Part shown: positions 20,908 through 29,085 of the stretch, in pieces
How positions within the stretch are numbered: the stretch's first letter is position 1
Layout of the letters: each line of letters begins with the position of its first letter
Virus record (IMG/VR): IMGVR_UViG_3300009488_000035
Location: 1-38,265 of that record
Length of the DNA: 38,265 bases
DNA from: a virus
Strand: one strand, 5' to 3'
Notes under the pieces: model-generated
Seen by the model: the letters and a program-made list of their open reading frames with translations, nothing else
The model's database searches: none
Told to the model about the DNA's origin: nothing
Program-made: the position numbers and the translations under genes

Positions 20908-21798
20908 TTACTGGAATAATCCTATAGCGATCAGATCGTTGATCATCGTGCCGACTATATCAGCCAATTCCGCGACTGCTACAGTATTAGCATCGTAATC
21001 GCGATCTTCCAATTCATTCGCTACTGTGTACGTCTCAGGACTGTCGAAAAGGGTTACCGTATGAATCGCTCCGCCATCATTCATGACTATTTTGCAATTC
21101 CCTGAAGTGTCTTGCCATATCCGCATCCTATCATTAGCAGGATTCGCTACGGTGTCCTGCTCAAAACCGACGAAGCAATTAGTTCCGCCAGATAACACCA
21201 ACTCGTCGCTCCCTGCTATGCCTACGGTGATCGTCCACGCTCCCACTCCATCTCCAACCTGGATATTATCCTCAAAAGTAACTTCCCCCGCTCCTGAATC
21301 GCGGATATTATCTGCTCTCAAATTGGGCACATCCAGATAAAGCCCCGCATCAAAAGCCATGTGGATTCCGACAGTGATCAGCGCAGCTCCTGAATGATCC
21401 AGATTGTCAGTATATATAGTCCCTGTCACATCAAGATCGCCATCCACATTAAGAGTGGTATTCATAGCGATAGCTGCAGCGCCGGAATCGTCTATCGTAT
21501 CTACCGTCAGAGATCCTACAACATCCAGCGCACCACCAACGCTAAGAGCGCCTGTTATTTGTACCCCATCATCCAGGATGATATCTCCGCCGGAAAAATA
21601 GATCTCCAGATTGCCGCCCCACTTTATCCCCTTGTCAACGACAATATCAAAATTGCCGTCAGAAACGTTATTAACGAGATCCCCTAGTCCTTCACCGATA
21701 GCATTGATATTATCTACCAGTGTATTCAGAAAAGCAGGATTGACCTGTGTGCTGGTCGTTACTGCCGGCAAACTTGGATCGTCTGGAAATGTACCCAT
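20908..21798 (-). CDS. Tail fibre/spike-like protein with repeated beta motifs
   Basis: A 296-residue protein. The start at 21798 has GGAAGGAG at 12 bases. Residues 1-45 may attach to the tail (LVDNINAIGEGLGDLVNNV). The middle shows short repeats with DSGA: TIDDSGAAAI, NLDHSGAALI and NIRDSGAGEV, alternating with Val/Gly/Asp-rich strands (GALSVGGALDVVGSLTVD) typical of trimeric beta-helical fibres. The C-terminal 60 residues may be the trimerisation or receptor-binding tip. It is the last gene of the late operon, where receptor-binding proteins often lie. Confidence 0.7.
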   Translation of the reverse strand: MGTFPDDPSLPAVTTSTQVNPAFLNTLVDNINAIGEGLGDLVNNVSDGNFDIVVDKGIKWGGNLEIYFSGGDIILDDGVQITGALSVGGALDVVGSLTVDTIDDSGAAAIAMNTTLNVDGDLDVTGTIYTDNLDHSGAALITVGIHMAFDAGLYLDVPNLRADNIRDSGAGEVTFEDNIQVGDGVGAWTITVGIAGSDELVLSGGTNCFVGFEQDTVANPANDRMRIWQDTSGNCKIVMNDGGAIHTVTLFDSPETYTVANELEDRDYDANTVAVAELADIVGTMINDLIAIGLFQ

Positions 21799-21799
21799 T

Positions 21800-22873
21800 T
21801 TAGAATCGCTCTCCTTCCGATAATAGAATATAAGTCCCCGAATAACTGGTAACGCTAAACCGCTCATGTACGCCTATGATAATGAAATACCCTGCGATGC
21901 CAGTCTCCTCACTCCTGATAAAGATTCTATATGCGATTCCCAGAAGCGGACACGCTGGCATCTTCAGAAGATAGATCTCTCTTTGATAAGGGAAATAATC
22001 CAGCGTCTGATCGATTATCTGACCCGCATTCGTCCACGTCCCTATAAGCTCGTCAGTCTCCTGATCTCCATGCGCTCCGTATTTACGCTTCGATACCGAA
22101 TCCGTCCTGGACCGCGTATGCTGGCCAGCGTAGACACCATCGCCGGCAGTGAACTCCGGCCGAATGCAATGGACGAAATCTATTGCCTTATAATTGATCA
22201 ATTCCGCTACTTGCTTATGGATTAGATACTCGATATCCGAATCGGTGAATACATACCCTGTATCAGTGAAAGTCGTTCTTCTGGTAAGATTCAGCCTTCC
22301 TTCTGGATCGAAACGCTGGATATATCCTATGCAGAGAGCGGCGCCATGGATCATAGCCCAGTAATTTCTGAGCTCAAGAAAGGTATCCCCGAATTCTTTA
22401 GTAGTTGGAGGTCCTGTTTCATTCTCGTAGATGACTTCACCGATCCGTGCCAGGCTTGCCAGTTGGTCTACCAGCTTAACGGGCGTCTCATAGGATGAAT
22501 AATCACCGCTAGTCCTCGATTTGCGGAGCTTATATCCCTCTTCAGCTAGTGTCAGAGTGATATTCTGATCCGTATCCATAGTCACATCGCGAATGATTCC
22601 TGAAAACCGCGCGACGTTATTCCCATCAAAGCCGGCAAACAGCTTGATCTTCGCTCCGCGCCGGAACACTGGTCGGCCAGCTTCGATATATTTCCCCGCC
22701 TCATCAGCTATCGTGAGCGTCCCTGTCCCATAATTCGGCTCGTGAAGAGAGTCTTCAGCCCTGCGAGAATACGTTGCTACCATACTATCGCTGGTTATAT
22801 CCCCATGATAAGCTGCGAAAACGGAAAAGGTGGGATGTCTGACTCTTTCTCTGGATTTTGCCAAGAGCGACAT
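21800..22873 (-). CDS. Tail hub / baseplate-like protein
   Basis: A 357-residue protein starting after GGGGGAGTCCTAT. Beta-rich segments such as GTGTLTIADEAGKYIEAGRPVFRRGAKIKLFAGFDGNNVARFSGIIRDV and LTLAEEGYKLRK resemble the hub fold of phage late-control D / gp27-type and Tal N-terminal proteins. It lies two genes downstream of the tape measure, where a tip hub is expected. The family is inferred from pattern and position. Confidence 0.65.
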   Translation of the reverse strand: MSLLAKSRERVRHPTFSVFAAYHGDITSDSMVATYSRRAEDSLHEPNYGTGTLTIADEAGKYIEAGRPVFRRGAKIKLFAGFDGNNVARFSGIIRDVTMDTDQNITLTLAEEGYKLRKSRTSGDYSSYETPVKLVDQLASLARIGEVIYENETGPPTTKEFGDTFLELRNYWAMIHGAALCIGYIQRFDPEGRLNLTRRTTFTDTGYVFTDSDIEYLIHKQVAELINYKAIDFVHCIRPEFTAGDGVYAGQHTRSRTDSVSKRKYGAHGDQETDELIGTWTNAGQIIDQTLDYFPYQREIYLLKMPACPLLGIAYRIFIRSEETGIAGYFIIIGVHERFSVTSYSGTYILLSEGERF

Positions 22874-22885
22874 ATAGGACTCCCC

Positions 22886-25123
22886 CTATTCAAGTGCGAT
22901 TTGACCCCTCAACTTCAGCGAAGCAGACCTTGTTGGGGTCGCGGCATTTGCCTCCCCGGTATGATGCCTGCGCTCTGAAAATGATAAACTGGAAACTCTA
23001 TAATACTGATCGTATTCCACCTCGACTACATCTCCATTAGCGAAGCTAGATACTTCCCGGCCGCAGTTCGCAAATGTCTCATTCCCGCCATCGAATGGGA
23101 TCAGATCCCGCCCGGCATCTCCCTGCGTATTATCCATAGCTGTCGCGGCTCCCGGTTCATCCAGGTGCCACTGAGCGATTATATTCCCCGCTCCTGATAG
23201 ATCCTCGGCGGGCTCGTTATAAGACGCTAATATCTCGCCCGCTGTCCGCATATCATTGAAAAGCGCAAGGTGAGCGATAGAGCCATCGAAGAAGGTTGCA
23301 CCTTCATGCTGGCCAACCGTAAAATCGGGATCTTTGTCAGCGATACTGTTTTTGAAGCCAGTCGCCTGAGAGACAAATGCACCATTTTTGTAAAAATCAA
23401 CAGTCCCTTCAGAGGCGTCATAGACAGCACAAATAAACGCCCATTCATCAACTACTAAATTCAGGCCGGAGGACTGTCCACTCGTGTTACCCCCCATCAT
23501 TCCGTCATCGTTGATATACACAATCAATTCATCATCGTCTCGCCGAAAAAGATACATGCGCTTATCACCAGCGCCCAACCACTTACCGACGATTGTTTTG
23601 ATGATGCCAGAAACACTATCAGGCTTTATCCATACCTGGATAGTCAAATCATTCGCCCCGGTGATCCCCGACTCAGGAAAGTCAGCATCGCTGCGATAGA
23701 AATACTGACTATTACCATCCAGATGTGCGGAGACTTTATCAGCAATAATCGAATCACCCTCATCTCCGATCCTGTAATCCAGTTTATGGCGCAATATGTA
23801 ATCATCTGTCAGATTTTCTATACGAATAGCCGCGCCCGCATCATCTAAAACCGCCCGATTCTTTAACGGGACTGTGGTACTCAGAGATTTGTTCACCGTA
23901 ACCTCAACGTAATAGCTGTCCAGATCGAGAGCAGTTCCTGCTCCCTTTGTCCCATTCGTCTGAACCAGAACGCGCACAAAGCCAGTAGCTGTATCGACAA
24001 ACATCTGCGCGTGCTCTGGCTTCATGAGCGATAGAGAGACAGTCTCTTTGGTGGAGACGCGTGTCGCTCCTATCTCTACCCAGTTGCCAGCGGTCACATT
24101 CCATAGATAGACCGTTACGCCATCCTGGTTCGATGCTGAAGCATCATTCGCAGCGCCTTTATAAGTCACCTCAAAACTCTGAATATCTGCAGCGGATGCA
24201 TATTCGCCAGAGATTTTAGGAGTAAACTTATGATACTGATAATGCCCCGTCACGGATGCGGAATCCCTGACGTAGTTTTCATCGTCATCATCCAGAATAT
24301 TGTAATCGGCGGTAGTGAATTCTGTTGTCGAGAAATCCCCTGCAGCCGAAGGCTCGGAGGCGCTCTTTGAATCATAAGCGCAGTGCGTTCCTGATGGATT
24401 GGAGATCCCCGTGAAATTATATTGAGTCTCCAGATAAGCTGTCATCCGCTCAATCGCTGAAGGGACAGCCTGATCGTTAAAATAAGTTTCCCACCGGCTC
24501 CTGTGAAAATCCAGCATCCGATCAAAGCCATCGTAACTCAATCGCGGAAAGATCATATCGGCCTCTGCTGTAACCATAAACACGTCAGATCGAAGGGTTC
24601 CATCGAGCGTCCACTTCGAGGAGCTCGCCTTTGGATAGTTATAAGACAGCGATTCAGGATCCACTTCGAGAACGTTTCCATGAAATTTCAGATCGTCAAT
24701 ATAGAATGCCAGGCCCGAACCTGTACCCGCTCTCAGGTAAATTATTATCTCAATGCAGCCCGCGGGAGAATCAACCTCTTCGTAATGATATGACCAATCA
24801 GTTTCAATAAGCGTCCCTGTGGAGATGTTCGCAAGATTGGAATTGTCATATATGACATAATCGATCTCCTGGCCAGCAGCGCACTTATAAGCCATACTAA
24901 ACGCGTGTTTAGTACTTTCCCGAATGCCGGATATTGTGTAACGAACACCTTTCGTATCAGTATCGGACACGACTTTCAATATAGAATCACGATCTGCGTC
25001 TGTCGTGTCTATAGTCTTCGTGATGGCTGCTCCCGTTTGAGCGACCCATTGCAGCGCTTCCCAGGCCGCCTCAAAAGGGAAAGTCGTATCTTCTGGATTG
25101 GGAAGGAATAATCTCACTGTCAT
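22886..25123 (-). CDS. Distal tail protein with carbohydrate-binding and LamG domains
   Basis: A 745-residue protein that starts overlapping the tape measure stop. Residues about 30-160 form a jelly-roll carbohydrate-binding-like module ending FYIDDLKFHG. A middle part (about 170-460) contains Dit-like features (LSYDGFDRMLDFHRSRWETYF) and beta domains. Residues about 490-660 are a LamG/concanavalin lectin fold (ANDLTIQVWIKPDSVSGIIKTIVGKW; WAFICAVYDASEGTVDFYKNG; FDGSIAHLALFNDMRT). Position after the tape measure suggests a distal tail protein enlarged with glycan-binding modules for host attachment. Confidence 0.7.
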   Translation of the reverse strand: MTVRLFLPNPEDTTFPFEAAWEALQWVAQTGAAITKTIDTTDADRDSILKVVSDTDTKGVRYTISGIRESTKHAFSMAYKCAAGQEIDYVIYDNSNLANISTGTLIETDWSYHYEEVDSPAGCIEIIIYLRAGTGSGLAFYIDDLKFHGNVLEVDPESLSYNYPKASSSKWTLDGTLRSDVFMVTAEADMIFPRLSYDGFDRMLDFHRSRWETYFNDQAVPSAIERMTAYLETQYNFTGISNPSGTHCAYDSKSASEPSAAGDFSTTEFTTADYNILDDDDENYVRDSASVTGHYQYHKFTPKISGEYASAADIQSFEVTYKGAANDASASNQDGVTVYLWNVTAGNWVEIGATRVSTKETVSLSLMKPEHAQMFVDTATGFVRVLVQTNGTKGAGTALDLDSYYVEVTVNKSLSTTVPLKNRAVLDDAGAAIRIENLTDDYILRHKLDYRIGDEGDSIIADKVSAHLDGNSQYFYRSDADFPESGITGANDLTIQVWIKPDSVSGIIKTIVGKWLGAGDKRMYLFRRDDDELIVYINDDGMMGGNTSGQSSGLNLVVDEWAFICAVYDASEGTVDFYKNGAFVSQATGFKNSIADKDPDFTVGQHEGATFFDGSIAHLALFNDMRTAGEILASYNEPAEDLSGAGNIIAQWHLDEPGAATAMDNTQGDAGRDLIPFDGGNETFANCGREVSSFANGDVVEVEYDQYYRVSSLSFSERRHHTGEANAATPTRSASLKLRGQIALE

Positions 25124-28005
25124 TCTTGATACCCTTGCTCTCTAATCCGTCTGCCAATATCTTCAGCAAACTCATTTGCCCAGGCTTCGTCGCCGCCATA
25201 GACGTTTTGTATATTGATATTGATCGTCTGACCACCACCACCGCCTGAATAGGAAGGCTCTGCTATAGGTCCTGGCGCTGCTGGTGATGGCTGGGAAGGG
25301 CTTGTTTCCTCTGGAAAGAATACCTGCTGAGCTAACCCGTAATTAAGCCGCTGTCGGTATTCAGGATCCATTCCCTCGTATATGGATCGGCCTCGTAGTA
25401 ATCCGCTCATAGCACCACCGAAAAGCTCCTCATGCGATCTTACTTTCTCATCATAGCTTACGTAGTAATCATCCAATTCCTTTATTCTGGCCTTGCCAAG
25501 TTCCTTATCTATCGCCTTGATCTGAGTAGCGCGCCACTTCTCAAGCTCTACAGTATCAAAAGCGAATTTCTGGTAGTAGGGATAATAATCATCATATACT
25601 CGCTGGATTAACTCCATGGCCCCTTGATATGCTTCTCCAAGCTCGATCTTGGTCTTTTTCGTGAAAGCGGATTGCAGATCAAGCTCCGATTTCACATTCG
25701 CAGTTGCAGAACTCAGAAACTTTGCCTGTAGCTTTTCGCGTTCGCCTGCTAATCTTTGATCTTCCTGGAAAGAGAGGTTTTTCAATTCCAATTGGCGCTC
25801 GTCATCTTCTTGAGCCATCAGAAATTCGCGTTCAAATATATTATCTGTTGAGCGCTCTAAGGATTCCCTTGCCGCAAGCTCCTCAGCATACTGGTCTTTC
25901 CTGATCCGTATCTCTTTCTGAGAGCGGATCGCCGCCGCCTGAACAGACCAGTCGAAATGTTCCTGAATCAGACCGCTCTCCTTTTTCAGAGTTTCATCAG
26001 AAGTCGATAAACCCTTTAGATAATTTTGCACTTTTCTATCAAAATAATCCCTGTCAATAACCTCGCGCTTATCGATCTCCCAAGCATGTTTCTGCGTTTC
26101 CTTGATTTCCAAGAATCCAGCCTCAGAAAAATGTTTTGCCTTTAATCCTATGATAGTATTTGTAACACCGCGCTCTGCCTCAACAGTTTTTAAGCCGCCA
26201 GCCTTTACTTCCTCATAATAAGCAATCGCCTGGAGTATATTCTGCCCGTAGCCTTCCCCTGTGATGTCTGTATAATCCTTAAAAGCTTTCGTTATATTAT
26301 CCCATCCGCTTTCGCCTTCTTGCAATGTCTTGGTAAAATCTTTGACAGCTTTTTCAATAGTTTCTGTTGACTCAGTTGCCTCGTCCTCTGCTTTGCTCAG
26401 ACCAGTAACTTTCTCTATAGTATACCCAGTCTGCTTTGCAAGCATCTCCATCAGTCTCGTAACAGTGATATTCTCATCTATGGTCACACCCAGCTTCTTA
26501 CTCAGTTTATCAAGGTTAATTCCGAAGTCGCCTATAGCTAACCCCGTCGTATAAAACCCTTGTTTCTCAAGTTCTACTAGACGGTTTTTTAGCATATGGA
26601 AAGCCTCGGCCTGCTCGCCACTCGCTTTGATCCATCCTTCGGCATCCTCTTCGGCGCTTATAGTTCCATCACGCCATTTCTTATAAGCATTGTAAGATTC
26701 ATTCGCAGCCCAGGAAACCGCTAACAGCGCAGCTCCTATCGCTGCTATTTGCGGCACGGAGGTTGCACTGACCATCTGCCATCCTTTGGCTATCTTTGGC
26801 AGTTGAGTCAGCATCAGTCCCGCCCCGCCTGTAACTAAAGCCAAAGCCCCTGCGCTTGCCGCTCCCCAGGCGACCATCTTCTTATCAGTCTCGCCCAGTT
26901 TATTAAACCATCCGACCGAAGAAGTTATATCCCTAGTGACTTTTCGTATGGCTGGCGATAAGGATTCACCAAGCGAAATGGCCGCTCCTTCGGTGGCTGA
27001 TTTCAATAGCGTCAAATCCCCGCTCAAGCTATCCAACTGTACGTCGCGCATCTTCTGGGCCGCCCCCGCAGAAGAACGAAGGCTCTTCTCAAACTCAATG
27101 AGCTTCGCGGACCCCTGAGATACCAGCTTAGACATTGCATCATTTTCTTTGCCAAAGATTTTGATGCTATCAGTAGTATCGAAATTCGCCTGTTCCAGCT
27201 TTCTAACGATCTCCGCCAGAGTGTTCGTCGTAGGGCTTACATCCTCTAAAGTCAAGCCCATCTCAGCAAGCGCCTTCGTGCCATCTGGCGTTACATCCAG
27301 CAAGGTCTTGATAGCGTTTCGTAATCCACTTGCGGCTGTCTCTGCGCGCCCACCGCGATCATATAGCAAAGACAGCGCAGCGACATTATCCTCTATGCTC
27401 CAGTTCATATCGCTAAAAGCCGACGCGGTGATAGGAATGCTTGTGCTAAGTTTTGATAGAGTGGCTTGCGAGGCAGATATTGATTCTGCAAAGGTGTCAG
27501 CAACGCGTCGAGATTGATCGGCTTCTAATTGAAAGCCGCTCAATGTATTGACTACCGCCGAGGAGGTCTCGGCCAACTCGCTCTGGGTTGCGGCTGCTAA
27601 ATCCAATACAGCGGAGGTTGTTTTCATTTGATCCGCTACACTTAGTCCAGCAGAAGCCAGATAATACATACCATCGGCAGCTTCTTTTGCTGTGAAGGCA
27701 GTTGTCGATCCCATTTCAAGGGCAAAGTTTTTCAGAGTATCGAACTCCTCAGATGTCGCACTGCTGACAGCCGCTACGTTCTTCATTGATTTCTCAAAAC
27801 CAGAAAACTTCCCGACAGCAAATGCTAGCGCCCCTGTTACAGCGGTTCCCATTCCTACCAGGGCGAGAGAAACCGGCTTGACATATTTCGGAACTTCCGT
27901 CCCAAGACTCTTGAAACCTTTCTTGGCGCTTTTTATGGACGTATTCAGGCCACCAACGTCCATTTCGATCGCGCTCCTGATCGTGCCCAGTTGAGAAATT
28001 TTCAT
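25120..28005 (-). CDS. Tail tape measure protein
   Basis: A 961-residue protein starting after AAAGGGAAGAAA. The PhageMin_Tail/TP901 core lies at about 65-380 (FEKSMKNVAAVSSATSEEFDTLKNFALEMGSTTAFTAKEAADGMYYLASAGLS), then come a hydrophobic segment (WGAASAGALALVTGGAGLMLTQLP, about 380-403) and long helices. The C-terminus has a Pro/Gly linker (SPSQPSPAAPGPIAEP) and GGGGQTININIQNVYGG. It sets tail length; at about 1.5 Angstrom per residue the tail would be near 140 nm (inference). Upstream lies the G/GT chaperone pair, as expected. Confidence 0.92.
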   Translation of the reverse strand: MKISQLGTIRSAIEMDVGGLNTSIKSAKKGFKSLGTEVPKYVKPVSLALVGMGTAVTGALAFAVGKFSGFEKSMKNVAAVSSATSEEFDTLKNFALEMGSTTAFTAKEAADGMYYLASAGLSVADQMKTTSAVLDLAAATQSELAETSSAVVNTLSGFQLEADQSRRVADTFAESISASQATLSKLSTSIPITASAFSDMNWSIEDNVAALSLLYDRGGRAETAASGLRNAIKTLLDVTPDGTKALAEMGLTLEDVSPTTNTLAEIVRKLEQANFDTTDSIKIFGKENDAMSKLVSQGSAKLIEFEKSLRSSAGAAQKMRDVQLDSLSGDLTLLKSATEGAAISLGESLSPAIRKVTRDITSSVGWFNKLGETDKKMVAWGAASAGALALVTGGAGLMLTQLPKIAKGWQMVSATSVPQIAAIGAALLAVSWAANESYNAYKKWRDGTISAEEDAEGWIKASGEQAEAFHMLKNRLVELEKQGFYTTGLAIGDFGINLDKLSKKLGVTIDENITVTRLMEMLAKQTGYTIEKVTGLSKAEDEATESTETIEKAVKDFTKTLQEGESGWDNITKAFKDYTDITGEGYGQNILQAIAYYEEVKAGGLKTVEAERGVTNTIIGLKAKHFSEAGFLEIKETQKHAWEIDKREVIDRDYFDRKVQNYLKGLSTSDETLKKESGLIQEHFDWSVQAAAIRSQKEIRIRKDQYAEELAARESLERSTDNIFEREFLMAQEDDERQLELKNLSFQEDQRLAGEREKLQAKFLSSATANVKSELDLQSAFTKKTKIELGEAYQGAMELIQRVYDDYYPYYQKFAFDTVELEKWRATQIKAIDKELGKARIKELDDYYVSYDEKVRSHEELFGGAMSGLLRGRSIYEGMDPEYRQRLNYGLAQQVFFPEETSPSQPSPAAPGPIAEPSYSGGGGGQTININIQNVYGGDEAWANEFAEDIGRRIREQGYQE

Positions 28006-28277
28006 TTTCTTCCCTTTGCTTTGAGCTTTGCAAGCATCTGTTCCGAAGTCACGCGCTTGACAATCCGCGTTCTATTACTTCGAGATGGTCTTTCCTTTGA
28101 TCTTCCCCTTGATCTTTCTATGATGTCCAGTTTCTTTTTCATGAAACCGTAGAGATATGGCAATTCGTATTTCAGGACTGCCTCGCGTGTATGACCTGAG
28201 TCCAGAAGGCAAAAACTTATCTCTTCCAGCGTGTCTAACTGGTCTCTGAGGCTATATCCTGATTCTCCGCCTGTGTA
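28002..28277 (-). CDS. T extension of the tail assembly chaperone, reached by -1 frameshift
   Basis: This frame has no start of its own. It opens after a TGA just before the slippery site and runs 91 codons to a TGA overlapping the tape measure ATG (ATGA). It encodes YTGGESGYSLRDQLDTLEEI, then a helical region (HTREAVLKYELPYLYGFMKKKLDIIE) and a basic tail. Joined to residues 1-139 of the upstream gene it gives a GT protein of about 230 residues. The arrangement is that of lambda G/GT and of most long-tailed phages: a short G and a frameshifted GT chaperone binding the tape measure protein. Confidence 0.85.
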   Translation of the reverse strand, partial: YTGGESGYSLRDQLDTLEEISFCLLDSGHTREAVLKYELPYLYGFMKKKLDIIERSRGRSKERPSRSNRTRIVKRVTSEQMLAKLKAKGRK

Positions 28278-28693
28278 GGGTTTTCAGAGTCTACCTCATT
28301 TGCTCTCTTCGATGCCTCGAGAGAAGCAGAAGGCGCATCTTCGCCAGCCTTTGCGTCCGCAACAAATTCATCTTTCTCAAAATCCGCCTCTATCTCTTCC
28401 CGGGTATAGCTAGTGAAGAAATAGATTACCTCTTTGAGAATCTCGTTAGTGGCCGCCTTATCAGTAAACCCTATGCGCGCCCCGACTTCTTCTATGCTTA
28501 TCTCCGCAGCGTCCCGGAGCGCTCTGACCCAGGCAAGCACCCTGAAAACTTCACGATCTAATGGTCCATCTTCGTGGTATAAGCACTTTGGTATGGGTCG
28601 GGTGATCCGTTTAGGCAGGTTCTCGGCAGCCAGGATAACCTCGTTAAGTGTAGCCTTATCACCCTGTAATTTCAGTAAATCAATGAATTCCAT
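28235..28693 (-). CDS. Tail assembly chaperone G protein
   Basis: A 152-residue protein starting after GAGGAG. Residues 1-100 are helical (LLKLQGDKATLNEVILAAENLP; VLAWVRALRDAAEISIEEVGARIGF). Residues 115-152 are an acidic, disordered tail that carries one palindromic element in frame (SASLEASKRANEV). The slippery heptamer lies 13 codons before its stop. Position between a tail-completion gene and the tape measure gene, plus the frameshift, support the G assignment. Confidence 0.8.
   Translation of the reverse strand: MEFIDLLKLQGDKATLNEVILAAENLPKRITRPIPKCLYHEDGPLDREVFRVLAWVRALRDAAEISIEEVGARIGFTDKAATNEILKEVIYFFTSYTREEIEADFEKDEFVADAKAGEDAPSASLEASKRANEVDSENPTQAENQDIASETS
28277..28283 (-). promoter_or_regulatory. 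Programmed -1 frameshift heptamer
   Basis: Read on the minus strand in the G frame, the site is A-AAC-CCT, a canonical X-XXY-YYZ slippery heptamer (AAACCCT). It lies directly inside the window where the -1 frame is open. A palindromic element ends about 16 bases upstream on the mRNA and could form a hairpin near the site. Confidence 0.85.
28299..28330 (-). repeat. Dispersed palindromic element, copy 11, inside the tail chaperone gene
   Basis: Short form. It is read in frame as SASLEASKRANEV in the disordered tail of the G protein. The left arm ends in CTGCTT rather than TTTGCTT, so the outermost pairs are lost. It lies 16 bases ahead of the slippery heptamer. Confidence 0.88.
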
Positions 28694-28716
28694 TTTCTCT
28701 CCTCATCGGCTTTGAC

Positions 28717-29085
28717 TCAGAATAACGCTTTTAACGTCTTCTCCAGGATCGTCCAGATCTTGCCTTGCATCTCCATAAGACCTGGTAGCAGAAAAGCATA
28801 CTTCCCGTTCCAGCGACATTCCACATATATGGCATAATATGTGCCTGCATAAATGTATCCCATGATATAGCTCTTGCTCTCGATAATAACGTGATGGCCT
28901 ATGCTGCGCCGGAGGGTACCCGTTCTGTCGGTAAACCCCTTCCCCGTCCGCTGCCTCTGGAACTCTTTTTTGATATGCGCCTCTGTCGCCAGAGAAGCAA
29001 GCCCCACCCCTTTGACGCCAGCTTTGACAATCTCCGCCTCGGCGCGGTCAAGATTTTTCAGTACCGTATCGAGACCGTAGATCAT
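28717..29085 (-). CDS. Tail completion / HK97 gp10-like protein
   Basis: A 122-residue protein. Its ATG overlaps the stop of the upstream gene (ATGA). The pattern fits the HK97 gp10 family: an N-terminal helix with AEAEIVKAGVKGVGLASLATEAHIKKEF, then TGTLRRSIGHHV, AGTYYAIYVECRW and FLLPGLMEMQGKI. Members act in head-tail joining or tail completion. Here it sits unusually after the tube genes rather than before the tail terminator. Confidence 0.7.
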   Translation of the reverse strand: MIYGLDTVLKNLDRAEAEIVKAGVKGVGLASLATEAHIKKEFQRQRTGKGFTDRTGTLRRSIGHHVIIESKSYIMGYIYAGTYYAIYVECRWNGKYAFLLPGLMEMQGKIWTILEKTLKALF

